A stretch of 64,000 bases of DNA from Haliclona indistincta. Taxonomy: Eukaryota > Porifera > Demospongiae > Haplosclerida > Chalinidae. Below, piece by piece: positions 12,523 to 23,139 of the stretch. The first letter of the stretch is position 1; every line of letters begins with the position of its first letter. The DNA is taken from positions 5,570,547 to 5,634,546 of the forward strand of contig OZ024791.1 in assembly GCA_964017065.1 (NCBI GenBank). The letters are read 5' to 3'. The notes beneath the pieces were generated by a model. It saw only the letters and a list, made by a program, of their open reading frames with translations. It was not told where the DNA came from and ran no database searches. A program made the translations under genes and the position numbers.

Positions 12523-12861
12523 CTTGTCTTGCTCTTCTTTCTCTCCTTGGCTAGTGAAAAACGATCCTAACGACCATCATAGTCTGTAGACACGAATAGA
12601 CAACCAGTTCAACTACCCCACGAGAAGTTTCCTCGTTAAACTTGAGCGAAGAGGTATCCACTACAGTTAGCTGATAGCAACGAGGAAGGAGAAAGATCGA
12701 CGAACGTTGCTCAGCAAGGTGTCCAACCGTTCAAAATTTAACCAAGCAATCAATATAAATTTGCGTTTGAGTCGGTCTGGTTCCAAATATTGTCACTCAG
12801 ATGAATAATTTAGAACATTTAACCACACCTACATTAGGTAGACCACGCCTAGACTATAAAA
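12523..12861. promoter_or_regulatory. Divergent region, CUL3 / TAF9
   Basis: 339 bp between opposed starts; AT-rich near TAF9 with ACTATAAAA at about 12853-12861 just before its ATG. The TAF9 start reads AAAATGGCGGCAG, YY1-like. Confidence 0.4.
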
Positions 12862-13643
12862 ATGGCGGCAGATGCTGGAGCAAGTGGAGGCGCTGGTCCA
12901 CGAGACGCAGCTATTATGGAAGCTATTTTGAAGGAGATGGGAGTGACTGAATATGATCCAAATGTGATTCATCAGATGTTGGAGTTCAGCTACAGTATGT
13001 AGTGTTTACAACACAGTGATAATGAAGGGTTGCATGACGTGTGCTGCAGGATACGTTGTAAATGTATTGGAGGATGCTAAAGTGTATTCTGAGCATGCTA
13101 ATAAGAAGGAACTAGATGAATCTGATGTCAGACTAGCTATCCAAACAAGAATGGACCACTCCTTCACTGCACCTCCTCCACGTGATGTAAGCTGCATGCT
13201 GAACTGCTTCAACTAACACATCTAACCTACTATTTTTTCCAGTTCCTCATTGAAGTTGCCAGGCAAAAGAACTCAACACCACTTCCACTGATTCCAGAGA
13301 AGTTTGGTCCCCGTCTCCCTCCAGAACGCTATTGTCTCACTGCTACAAACTACAAAGTCAAGTCCAGGAAGAAAGAAGTAAGGAGTTTTTCAACTTTGAT
13401 GCAAAAATTGAGTTTCTTCTTTTTCTCTCTGTTTAGCCTCCTCTAACTAGCCCGCAAGTCACTCTCTCGGCTACATTTCGTTTACCCACCACAAAGCCAC
13501 TACAGGCAGTCTCTGCTGGGCGTCCATTAGCTAGCCCTTTACTACAGACATCATCTAATCCTCTTTCTCAGCGTCAAGTCAACCCTAAGCTCCCTCAACC
13601 ATCTACTATACTTCCCAGTACTTCTATGAACACTTTACAATAA
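12862..13643 (+). CDS. TAF9: Transcription initiation factor TFIID subunit 9
   Basis: Histone-fold subunit shared by TFIID and SAGA that pairs with TAF6. Exons 12862-12994, 13050-13186, 13243-13377, 13437-13643 give 203 residues. After an Ala/Gly-rich start comes the fold: [59 protein letters not shown], and the conserved post-fold segment [19 protein letters not shown] then [17 protein letters not shown]. The C-terminal 70 residues are Ser/Pro/Thr-rich and poorly conserved. Phases match at each junction. It is shorter than the vertebrate protein only in this tail. Confidence 0.95.
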
Positions 13644-13856
13644 CCTTCATTTTTCATTCACGAATCTAATCAAATGTAATTTAAAACAACAATAATACAG
13701 TGAAAGAAATTATTAGTAACTAGTGGATATTAGTACGTGCATGTATGTTTGATAAAGACAAAACTCTGTGATGACTTGGAAAGTTAGTTACAGCTAACAA
13801 CAGTCAGATGAGAAACAGCAATTGCATGTTTGAATCTGTTTGATTATAGCCTCGAG

Positions 13857-13899
13857 CCAGGCTCTTTTTATTTGAGTGTAGGCTGAAAAAAGAGCCTGG
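13857..13899. repeat. Inverted repeat (hairpin)
   Basis: Perfect 13-bp arms CCAGGCTCTTTTT (13857-13869) and AAAAAGAGCCTGG (13887-13899) around a 17-nt loop. It could be a terminator-like hairpin or a remnant of a small inverted-repeat element. Confidence 0.7.
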
Positions 13900-14257
13900 T
13901 ACACACTGTCTGTGCATGTGCTTAAGCACTTTACTTTCGTATGTACAAGCTCTGCTGAGGAAGTAAATGAGGTATGCAAGCAGTTATTACTCCTCAGACA
14001 GGAGTTTTATTCAACAGCGCTATCATATACTGTGAGCGAGGGTAGTGGTGCGCAAAGCGTGCCCGGAATCTAATTGTTGCTGTCTTTCCACTGTACTACA
14101 ACTGAGACATTAATAAAATTCTAAATAAAAAAAAAGAAAAGAAACAAGACAGTAATTAGGGTTGGTACATGTTTCGAAAAAGTGTTGAAACAAGATTGTG
14201 AAAAAGGTAAGAAAACAAGATTTGAGATAAAATAGGAGTGTAACAATAGCAGGTGTA

Positions 14258-14319
14258 ATGCTACCTCCCTAAATTAACTGCTTTCGATAGTTGTGCTTAA
14301 TTTACTATGGAGGTAGCAT
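14258..14319. repeat. Inverted repeat
   Basis: Arms ATGCTACCTCC (14258-14268) and GGAGGTAGCAT (14309-14319), perfect over 11 bp, with weaker pairing outside (GCAGGTG / CGCTGCAC) and inside (CTAAATTA / TAATTTA). The shape fits a small MITE. Confidence 0.6.
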
Positions 14320-14596
14320 AATCGCTGCACTTGTCTTAATAATATTATAATAATAATAGACACGCCCTCTTGCTCTACGAAAAAAATTTCATATGATCGC
14401 TGCTTTTGATCAAAGACAGCAAAGGGTCAATGCAAAAGTTGCACAAATGGAGATGGCGTTGCCTCACTGAACAGACGCCGATCATTTAGATTCACCGGAA
14501 TGACAAAATGAAAAAATACACCATGTATGTTAGATGCATCTGATGCATTGCAGTAAACACAAAATATAACACCGATAAATATAACATGACTTTATT

Positions 14597-16534
14597 TCAA
14601 CTATCTGTATGAATGTTCTCCAATTGTTGAAAAAAGGTGTACAGCTTGATCGAATCACCAGCCACACCCACACAACTACCAGCCTCACATGACACCTGAT
14701 GGAAACCATCACTAGAGAGGAGGAAGAAGTCATTGATAACCAACAATAAAACCAGTATGAAGTATACTGACTGTTTCTTAAGAGCTACCGATCCACCCAG
14801 TAGCTGATATCTACTGCGTAGCTGTGGTGTATTTGACTCATCTGATCGTAACCACTGGAACACACGGATCGAGTAATCCTTAGAACACGACAACACTCGA
14901 AAACTATCCTGTACACCAAAAATAAGTGATGCAAAATTATTCTTATAACTCACCGCATGAAGATCAGTGACAGCTCCTTTGTGATCATGGAATCTTTTAA
15001 GACAAGCACCGGTCATTGGATCCACCACCCTGACCACACCCATCTCGTCACCCATCACCAACACACCGTTAATATATGCTGCTGTGGTGGGTGGAGCTTC
15101 CAGTTTAACACTTTGACTGTTGTACATGTGCTTTTGTTGGTAAGCCAAGCGTTCTCTACCTTCCTTCAAATGCTGATTGATGTCCCATAACTCAGAGTTG
15201 GCGCTAAGGTAAGAACTTGAAATGTGTCTTCGGCTTCGTAGCATGAAGTGGGGATATGAGGAGGTTGTATAGGTTGCTAGGAGCCCAGGTCGGAGCCATA
15301 TTGGTGTAATGGCAGGATTGGTGCTGGGGTGGAGAGTGATGTGAGGAGGGGAGGGTGATGGTGGAGACGAGAGAGTAAGCTCAGTGAGATCCCAAACCTG
15401 CACCAAAATAATCTTACAAAATACAATACCAAAAGTTGCTTACGTAAATTTCACTGAAGTCCATAGATAATGCAGCCAGCCATCCTGAGTGTGATAGAGA
15501 CAGTCCACTGCAGTGGTTGTTAGGTGACAGTATAGCAAGTGGACTAGCTGGTTGAGATACATTCCATAGTGTGGTCACTCCCTGGTCATCTAGGGTGCTA
15601 CTGACCTGAACAAGACGAACTCACACACATTGCTTCATCACATTAATTTTTACTTACCAATAAAAAGTTATGGTCCAGTTTTCCTTTGCTTCTTTTAATA
15701 CGACCATACTGCAATGCTAATACTTCGGTTGTTTCAGACACAGTGGGTGGGGTCAGTTTACACTTGACAGACCAATCAGATGCACTGTAGACAGTCACAT
15801 GACCTGCATTGCTCCCGACTGCTATCTCACTCTCCTCATCATTTCCAGCTAAGCATACATTGGACTGGTCCTCTAAAGTCCATACAGGCTTGCCCTAAAA
15901 ATAATTAAAGTGATATGTATCTCGCAAAGTAGCCTGCAACAATACCTCTATAGCATCCCAGGCTAGTACAGTACCATCTTCAGCCATACTGACTACAAGA
16001 GGTGGTATCATATGCTCCCAGTCTATGCTTGATCCACCTAGACACACACAACACGTGACCTTTGCTTTGTGACCTCTCAGTGTTTTAACCTATGGAGTCA
16101 TGAAGAGACAATTTGATATATGGAGCATTTGGTCTCTACTTACTCGGTAATCTCTGGTTGGTCTCCCTTGCTCGATGTTTGCCTCAACTCTTCTTCTTGC
16201 AAGAAAATATCGTCTCCACCTCCCAGGACCATCCGGCACTTGACACGCATTACCAAACTGCCAGCGATGGAGGACCTGCTGCCTGCATGTGTAAATCAAC
16301 AGACAACACTAACACAAATTATACTGACCTCCATAGGGACTCAGATACTACCACATCACGAAAAAACTGAGAAAGAAAATGGGACTCTGACTTTATGAGG
16401 CGGTTGCATCACCTAGCTCATACCTTGCACGTTCCAGAGAACTGTGCTAAGTCTTTTGCTGACAGGTACTCACATATACAGAAGATACAGTCAAACGGAA
16501 GTGCTGTGAGTAACACCGATTGCTCCAGCTCCAT
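14597..16534 (-). CDS. F-box and WD40-repeat protein
   Basis: Likely substrate receptor of an SCF ubiquitin ligase. Nine exons (minus): 16534-16424, 16366-16329, 16282-16144, 16089-15946, 15894-15658, 15605-15444, 15397-14954, 14908-14772, 14711-14597; 508 residues. The F-box is at residues about 12-60 (LPFDCIFCICEYLSAKDLAQ, FSGTCK, FFRDVVVSESLWR), followed by the linker typical of FBXW proteins (WRRYFLARRRVEANIEQG). WD40 blades follow: VKTLRGHKAKVTCCVC, DGTVLAWDAIE, VTVYSASDW, VTTLWNV, VQVWDLTELT-like, GVVRVVDPMTGACLKRF, CSKDYSIRVFQW and SIKLYTF. It does not match FBXW7/8/9/11 blocks I know, so no symbol is given. Divergent from BRCC3 with 89 bp between starts. Confidence 0.85.
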
Positions 16535-16623
16535 GAGCTCTGATGATTTATGCTCGGATTTATCTATGGATTTATGTAGGTGTATCAAGTTACGCCTACT
16601 TTAAAGTCACGCCTTTCTCGAGA
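16535..16623. promoter_or_regulatory. Divergent promoter, F-box/WD40 / BRCC3
   Basis: 89 bp between opposed start codons; GTCACGCC and CTCGAG occur near the BRCC3 side. Shared promoter inferred from spacing. Confidence 0.4.
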
Positions 16624-17816
16624 ATGGTGACAAAAGTAGAGGTTGCTGCTGATGCCTATCTTGCGTGTCTTACTCATGCCCTATCGACTGAACGCGAGGA
16701 GGTGATGGGACTACTGTTGGGAGAGGTAAATTAATAATGATTGCTCAGTCATTTATCGATACTTTCTCTCCCCAGATGAAAGATGATGGTAAAGTAGCAT
16801 CCATTTGTTCAGTGTATATGATGAGACGTTCTGATAAGCAGCCAGACAGGGTAGAGATATCTCCTGAGCAGCTATCAGCAGCAGCTATTGAGGCTGAAGC
16901 ACTAGCCTCTAGACTAGAGAGACAGATACAAGTACTGGGCTGGTACCATAGTCACCCTCACATTACTGTGTGGCCGTCACATGTTGGTAAGCTGGTTGGT
17001 ACAGTGTATGAATTACATCTAAATTTCTTTTCAGATGTGAGAACACAAGCCGACTACCAAGTAATGGATCCTAATTTTATTGGACTCATTTACTCCTGTT
17101 TTAGTGAAGTTGACAAGGTACACACACATACACTCTCTCCTAATACAAGCAGTCTACTCTATCTCCTTATTCTAGAAATACAATACTAAACTTATTTGTT
17201 TCCAATCAGTCAATAAAGCAATGCCTCGAGATCCACCACAGTAAGCACAACGTGTCTCTTCTTCTCTGTTCTATTTCTCTCTCTTCAGATATTGTCATGT
17301 AGAGCTACCATTGTTCATAGTTCCAACACCACTCACCACACTCAGTCCAATATGTGCCTCCGCTATCACTCACCTACTGGAGATACTATGTGAGGAGGAG
17401 AACGAAAGCTACTATTCAAGCGTCAGGTACAAAGACATAAAATTATAGAGAATCTAGTAGCAGTAAAATACTGCTGGACCCAAATCCCTAATAAAACTGT
17501 GAAACCATGAATAGGTTTGGGTGTTCAAAACTTATGATTTTTTGATTTCCTTTGTAGTCGGTGCAAAGATGATTTGACTGCTATAAAGAACGGAGCAGGT
17601 TAGTGAAATGGGCTGTGTGTTTATAATGTAATACTGCACTATATAATATTTATTATAGTGTATACTCAATCACTTGCTCACATACTGCAAGTATTAGGAG
17701 CACCAGTAATGCAATTACTACAGCACGAGGTGGATCGAAACAAGAGCCTGATACAGTCATTAACTGCTAAAAAACAAGAACTGTTAGTAGCCATTGAGAA
17801 AAATAAAACCGTATAA
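16624..17816 (+). CDS. BRCC3: BRCC36, K63-specific JAMM deubiquitinase
   Basis: Catalytic zinc metalloprotease of the BRCA1-A and BRISC complexes that cleaves K63-linked ubiquitin. Seven exons: 16624-16725, 16776-16986, 17035-17117, 17176-17240, 17289-17426, 17558-17598, 17659-17816; 265 residues. The MPN+/JAMM residues are intact: Glu in EREEVMGLLLGE and HSHPHITVWPSHVD (His-x-His, seven residues, Ser, two residues, Asp), the metal-binding Asp being split across the exon 2/3 junction. DPNFIGLIYSCFSEVDK follows. The C-terminus is a coiled helix (LQHEVDRNKSLIQSLTAKKQ) as in the family. The last part is duplicated downstream (23215-23372). Confidence 0.95.
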
Positions 17817-20425
17817 TGTGTTTGAAACTTATACTCATTTGTATCGTTACCATAGCGATGTATGAATAATAAAAATAATACAAGGATGCTGTCCATGATA
17901 ATACAGACTATAGATTGTGTACTCTTTTCATTGCCTTGTTCCGGTGGGCACTGGCGGTTGAAGGAGTAACTGCAGAGACTGATCTAGCTTAGAGAAATGT
18001 TCGTCCATTACAGTGTCTAGGCTCCTTCGGAATGCCTCTACTATATCTTCATCTTGACCCTCCTGATCCCTAGCCTCTCTCGATTGTGCAGTAGGGTTCG
18101 CTACACGGCTATCAACTGAACACATCGCACAATTTTTAAAACCCAGTGATGTGAGATCCTTACCTAGTGATGTTGTGTGAGTCACTGCTGGTTTCTCAGT
18201 ACCAGTAGGAATGGAGGGTGATATTGTAGAGTGTTCTCTGCTATTGGAATGGAGCTGTGGAGTGGGTGAGAGGTAGCAGCATTGTTTAATGGTTGCTATT
18301 AATGTACCTGCGGTGAATATGTAAACCTGGTTTGGTCCTTGAGGGATGTGTTCTCAGCGCTAAGAGATGAGATCTGCTGACCAGCTACCTGTATTAGAGA
18401 CCACTGCAGTCTTGCTCCTTCCACTACACACTCACTGACCTCTAGTTTAGTCTCACTGCTGTCCAGCTGTAGTATGACATCTCTAAGTTGTTGCTCTAAA
18501 TGGCTGACCCTCTCCTCTAGCTCATGAACTCTACGCTCTCTACATGACGACACGGTGACAACTGTAATGCACATGTTGCTAAATGCTAACTTCACAAATA
18601 GTTTGGATTCGACTCCTTGCAGTTCATTTTCTTTCATTTCAAGTCGAGATTGGATTTCCTATACACATAGCCCAAATTTAATTTTAGTCAACAAATTCAT
18701 TTTACCTCAAAATAGCTCCTTTTTTCTGCAAATTCTCTCTGAGCATCTCATTTCTGAAGCCCAGCATCTCATAGTTTCACTCACACTCAAGCTCTCATCC
18801 TCACCTCCTCCTCAACTGGTCGTTGTCTTCTCTCAAACTCTTCTCATGACTGAGCTGTTGCTGCAGCTTGTCTTGTAACTGCCTCACCTGATGGTGCAAC
18901 CTAGCCACCTCACCCTCCATCTTGACACCACGTTGCTGCTCATATGACCTATACAATTCCTCATATCACTTCCTTACCTAACTAATCTCTATACCTGATC
19001 AGTTTTTCTTGGTGGTTGACAGTTTTCTGGAGCTCGCCCAGTTGTTGAGATAATGCAGTTCTATCTGACTCAGCACTCTAAAAATATTTGGTGCAGTTCA
19101 ATGTAATGATACAAGAATAGTTATTGACTACCTGAAAGTGCTCATCTTTCCTTTTTAATAGATGTTCTTGTTGAGAAAACTTATTTTGTGCCTCCTAAAG
19201 TAGAGGTGCATCACAAACAGACAAACAAGAGAAGACTGAGGAAGACCTTGAGAGATTGCTGTGATGTTTTCAACTGCTCATGGAGAGAGTGGCACTCAGC
19301 AAGACTAGCCTGGGCATGAGATCTTCTCTCTTCTAGCTCCACTTTCATACTAAGAAGGATAGAGTAGATGTACATGTGAGTGATGTCACACTAACTTTCT
19401 GATTTTCTTTTCTTGTGAAGCTAGCAGTTGTTCAGCTTGACTGAGCTACAGAGAGAATACAATTTTTTTTAATAAAATTATTCCACCACCGCCTTTGTTT
19501 ATTACCTGTGAGTATAGCTGGTCAATCTTAGTGCTCGCTTTAGCACCAGAGCTGTCCTTCTCTCTCAAACTAGTACGACACAGAGACAGCTCTTGCTGAA
19601 GGACACAATGTCACGGCATCACGATTTATTTTGTGATAATCTCTCACCTCTAGTGCAGAGTACTGGCCCCTCAGAGCAGAGAGCTCCGCCCTAGAGAGTG
19701 TGAGGTCTCGCGAGAGAGCCTCTATATTGTCATCCTTCATCTGGACTTGATGGTGAAGAGTCTAGGAGAGGCAGGAGGTCATACACTGTACGTACCATTA
19801 CTTCATTGCGGAGTACCTTCAGTTCACTCTCTCTTCCCTATAACCAGTTGACATAAATTATCACAACACATACCTACACTCGACTTACCTGATGATGAGA
19901 TGAAGCTGCTTTCTTTGATTTGAGTCTCTCATAGTTCTTTTTGAGTCTGGTCATCTAGCAAAAGGACAAGAAGTGAGGGAGAGAATGAAGGAGAAAGTTA
20001 CCTCAGAGCGTAATCTCAATAGCTGTGTTTCATAGTCACTAGTTCTGGCTCTCATCAGGTGATCAGCCCTGCTCAATTCCTCTTTTAACCTTTCTATCTG
20101 TAACAATAAAATTCACAATCTGAACTACACACATGAATTGAGTATGACACTCTAAACACACAAGTACTCACTTTTTGAGTTCTCTCCTGAAGAGCTACTC
20201 TAAGAGTGGATAGTTCTCTCTCTCGTGCCTGCAGCTGGTCTTTGACTCTTTGCATCTTTCCATCCTGTTCTTTTTTACGAGCTGAGAGGAGCAAGTCAAT
20301 CTGTTGCATCACCTGCATGAGGAGAAAAAACACAATATTGACTTTTCATGAATACACTCTTTCAATTCAGGTTCACATGATGAGAGAAGAGTCCTACATA
20401 ATATGAAAACCAGTATAATTATATA
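17582..20425. repeat. Segmental duplication, copy A
   Basis: This segment matches 23140-25995 nearly base for base, with scattered substitutions and small indels. It runs from the end of BRCC3 exon 6 (TAAAGAACGGAGCAGGTTAG) through the CEP63-like gene to just before where its first exon would be. Identity stops at about 20425, where AT-rich unrelated sequence begins. Confidence 0.9.
17928..20312 (-). pseudogene. CEP63/DEUP1-like gene, duplicated copy A, 5' truncated and frameshifted
   Basis: Exon by exon copy of the intact gene at 23487-26095. It begins at exon 2 (20312, VMQQIDLLLSARKKE); no equivalent of exon 1 lies upstream. At the exon matching 24265-24319, copy A has lost 7 nt (CTCAAAATAG against CTGGTTGGTCAAAATAG). 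This puts the splice to the next exon out of phase and leads to a stop within about 8 codons. Other exons keep open frames, including the C-terminal FRRSLDTVMDEHFSKLDQSL. A transcript with another first exon and altered splicing cannot be excluded, but a decaying duplicate is the simplest reading. Confidence 0.75.
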
Positions 20426-23139
20426 TTCCCAGGGTTTCATACAGGATTTATTTCCAGGGGGGAACTCAATAGCAGGGGTCTGGGGGTATATACAACTTTC
20501 GTTGACATTTTTTGATAGTTAGATACACAATTTATAAATGTGTTATAGCCACAATAAATAGGGTGATATCATTAAATTTACTTGTGAATCCAAATAAAAT
20601 TTTTTTATTCATAATATTATTACCACATTGCACATGTGATAACATGGTGAGAGAGGTCATCTCGAGGAGGATGTACAAGCTCTTTATATATAGCTAGTTA
20701 GCAGGCTACCACAAACTGTATAATGAACAATTAATTTGTACATATTTTATTGTACAGTAGTTAATAGCTAAATTAAGGTACTATTCATATACTACAGCAA
20801 GACAGCACATACAGCCATCATTAACCCAGATTTTTACTTCAACAAGATGGGTATTGGAGGTATGGCAAAGGTGCCGGTGAGCCACACTAGCTCCGCCCAC
20901 ACCATCATTCATTCACGTTATACCCTCCAGCACGTGCGGGTATTCAATTTCACTTCGCTTCATCTAGGCCTTATCTAGGCCTCATCTAGGCCTAGCTAGG
21001 TCTTATCTCATCTGGTTCTTATCTTCATCTAGGCCTAGTGGTAACCAAATAGCCAATAATGAATCAAGGTTAGTGAATCTGAGTCGTCATCTAGTATTAC
21101 GAAGAATAATTCTAATTATTATCGTTCACTTAGCTCGATAAACAGTCATCATGTTACTAGCTAGGTTGTAGCACTGCTCACCACACTAGTTCCAAGCATG
21201 GCTGCCTCGTAGACCGGGTACAGAATAACTTTGATATCATAATTTTATTGATTACAACTCCATCTGAAGCAAATGATTGCATAAAAAGCACATGACATAA
21301 TTACATCATGTATGCTTGATGTTATTAAACTTCCCTATCGGTACCGGAATTCAGCGTCGGACATCTCCTTGTGATGGAGAGATACATTCACAACAAATAT
21401 TGAAGAGATTTATAGCATTTAAGCTGCCAACTGTATTTTGGCTTCTCGTATAAGAAATCCTGAGTTTAGTATCGAGTAAAATATTGTTATCATGTTTCTT
21501 GCTATGTGAGACTATAATATGGTGCTAGTCCTCTTGACCCATTATGTTATAGGTGTCATTCTAAGGATAGTCATTGGACTTCCTCTGGGGTTTGTGGTTG
21601 AAGTAGGTCAAAATGTCGTAGCTAGAATCTTCAACCAAGATCATGTGGTACACAGTAAGTATTACATGAGCTAGATTATAATCAGTATAATGTACATAAA
21701 CTTCACAATTATAGATGATCTTAACTGGGTTGGAGTCCTGAACGCAATTCTCAAGGGGATAGGTCAGGTTATTGGTCAGGTTGTCATGACCTGGATCTTA
21801 GCCCAAGGCCTAGATCTGCATGTACTACCAATAGGTAACCATTGCTAGATTACATGTGAGGTATAATACATTATTATTTTATTAGGTAACCTCATCATTG
21901 CTGAAGTACTGAAAGGATTTGCCAGGGGGGTAGGGCGGGTAGTTGGTCAGGCAGTCATGGCCAGGATTATTGATGTCATGGCCAGGATTATTGCTTGAAT
22001 CTTTCACGAAAAATACAAGATGATGTATCACCTCAACACAACTATTATCCGAATTAATTTATTCTTGCTGATTATGTGTTGCCCTATAGACAATAATGTT
22101 CTCTAAGCAAAATGAATACTTGCATGCTTTTTGATATAAAACACTATGTTAACATGAGTTAAAAGGAAACATTATTCTAGACTGGGATTAATTTTCAAAT
22201 GGCTTAGGCCTTTTGAAAATATTTAATTTGAAAATTTGTGTGTAAAATTTGACATGCAAATGGCGCCTTTCCAGTGGTGCAATGCCACAAGAGACCAAGC
22301 TGGTTTGGAAACCCAGAAATGCAGAGAAATTTGAGTCAGCGCCCTTCAGCTTTCTATCTAGAACTTGTCTCGTTCCATATTATGTATTATGGTTTTAAGG
22401 TACGTCTCATTACCTGTAATGCAGTACTAATACTGTCACTGTTTACACTCAGTCATAAATTATTCAATAAAAATGTGCAGTACACAAACTTACTAGGTAC
22501 AATGAGGAAAGTGACTACAAGTGTACAGGAATGAGCTAGGACAGTAATAGAGCAGGACTGGAGAACACCTGGGCAACCTGTGACAGGAGGAGGTAAGTGG
22601 ACACATTAACAAAAAGGTGTGACAGCCAGAGAGCAGCGCTAGGATATTTGAACTAGGAGGACTCGATCTGGAATACAGAATCATGCACTATGGCTAGTTG
22701 GCAGATAATGCACCAACATACTCATTATTGTGTCGGTTGAGAACTTACCATGCAGACAACAGCTAGAGGCTTCCCACGACAAACAACAGCAGGCCGGTTG
22801 ATTGAAACAAAGATGACTGAGGGTTAGGACGTTGGGAAGTTAATAGACAGAGTGAAAAATAAGACCGTATATATAAATCATGGCATTAGCATACAAAATG
22901 TACACACGTATACAGTCTAAAGTGTAGTGATCATGAGGGAAACCTCTGACAAAATGAGTTACTGGGGAGCACGGAGTATTAGCTTCCTCATGTGGGCAGC
23001 TGTTAGCATCCAACTAGTCTATAGCCAGACTAGCACTAGCTGTAAAGCGGAAGGTTGATCCCAAGCACATACACAAGCATGGTGTTCTGAATATGGGACA
23101 AGCAATGTGAAACTAGTCGTCGATATTTTGTATATACCG
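20426..23139. other. Unique spacer between duplication copies
   Basis: About 2.7 kb not found elsewhere in the window. It holds one spliced orphan gene (21059-21998). 20426-21058 is AT-rich, with a direct repeat of ATCTAGGCCT units (about 20963-21035). 21999-23139 has no recognisable gene, only short unrelated frames. Confidence 0.6.
21059..21998 (+). CDS. Small spliced orphan gene, glycine-rich hydrophobic protein
   Basis: I do not recognise it. Four exons, 21059-21068, 21553-21654, 21715-21834 and 21886-21998, with all three introns in phase 1, GT-AG ends and one TGA, give 114 residues starting MNQGVILRIVIGLPLGFVVE. It is hydrophobic with regularly spaced Gly, Val and Ile and two related segments, GIGQVIGQVVM (about residues 57-67) and GVGRVVGQAVM (about 90-100), the second ending in a repeated MARII. 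There is no cleavable signal peptide or long membrane span; amphipathic helices or glycine-zipper packing would fit. A 10-nt first exon is weak evidence alone. Consistent phase and lack of stops over 345 nt support it, but a database search is needed. Confidence 0.5.

Larger units (their letters stand above)
13644..14596. other. Gene-free region with two hairpins
   Basis: 953 bp with no open frame of note. It contains two inverted repeats (listed separately), poly-A tracts near 14128-14140 and an ATT-rich run at about 14338-14358. It separates the TAF9 3' end from the 3' end of the F-box/WD40 gene. Confidence 0.6.
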
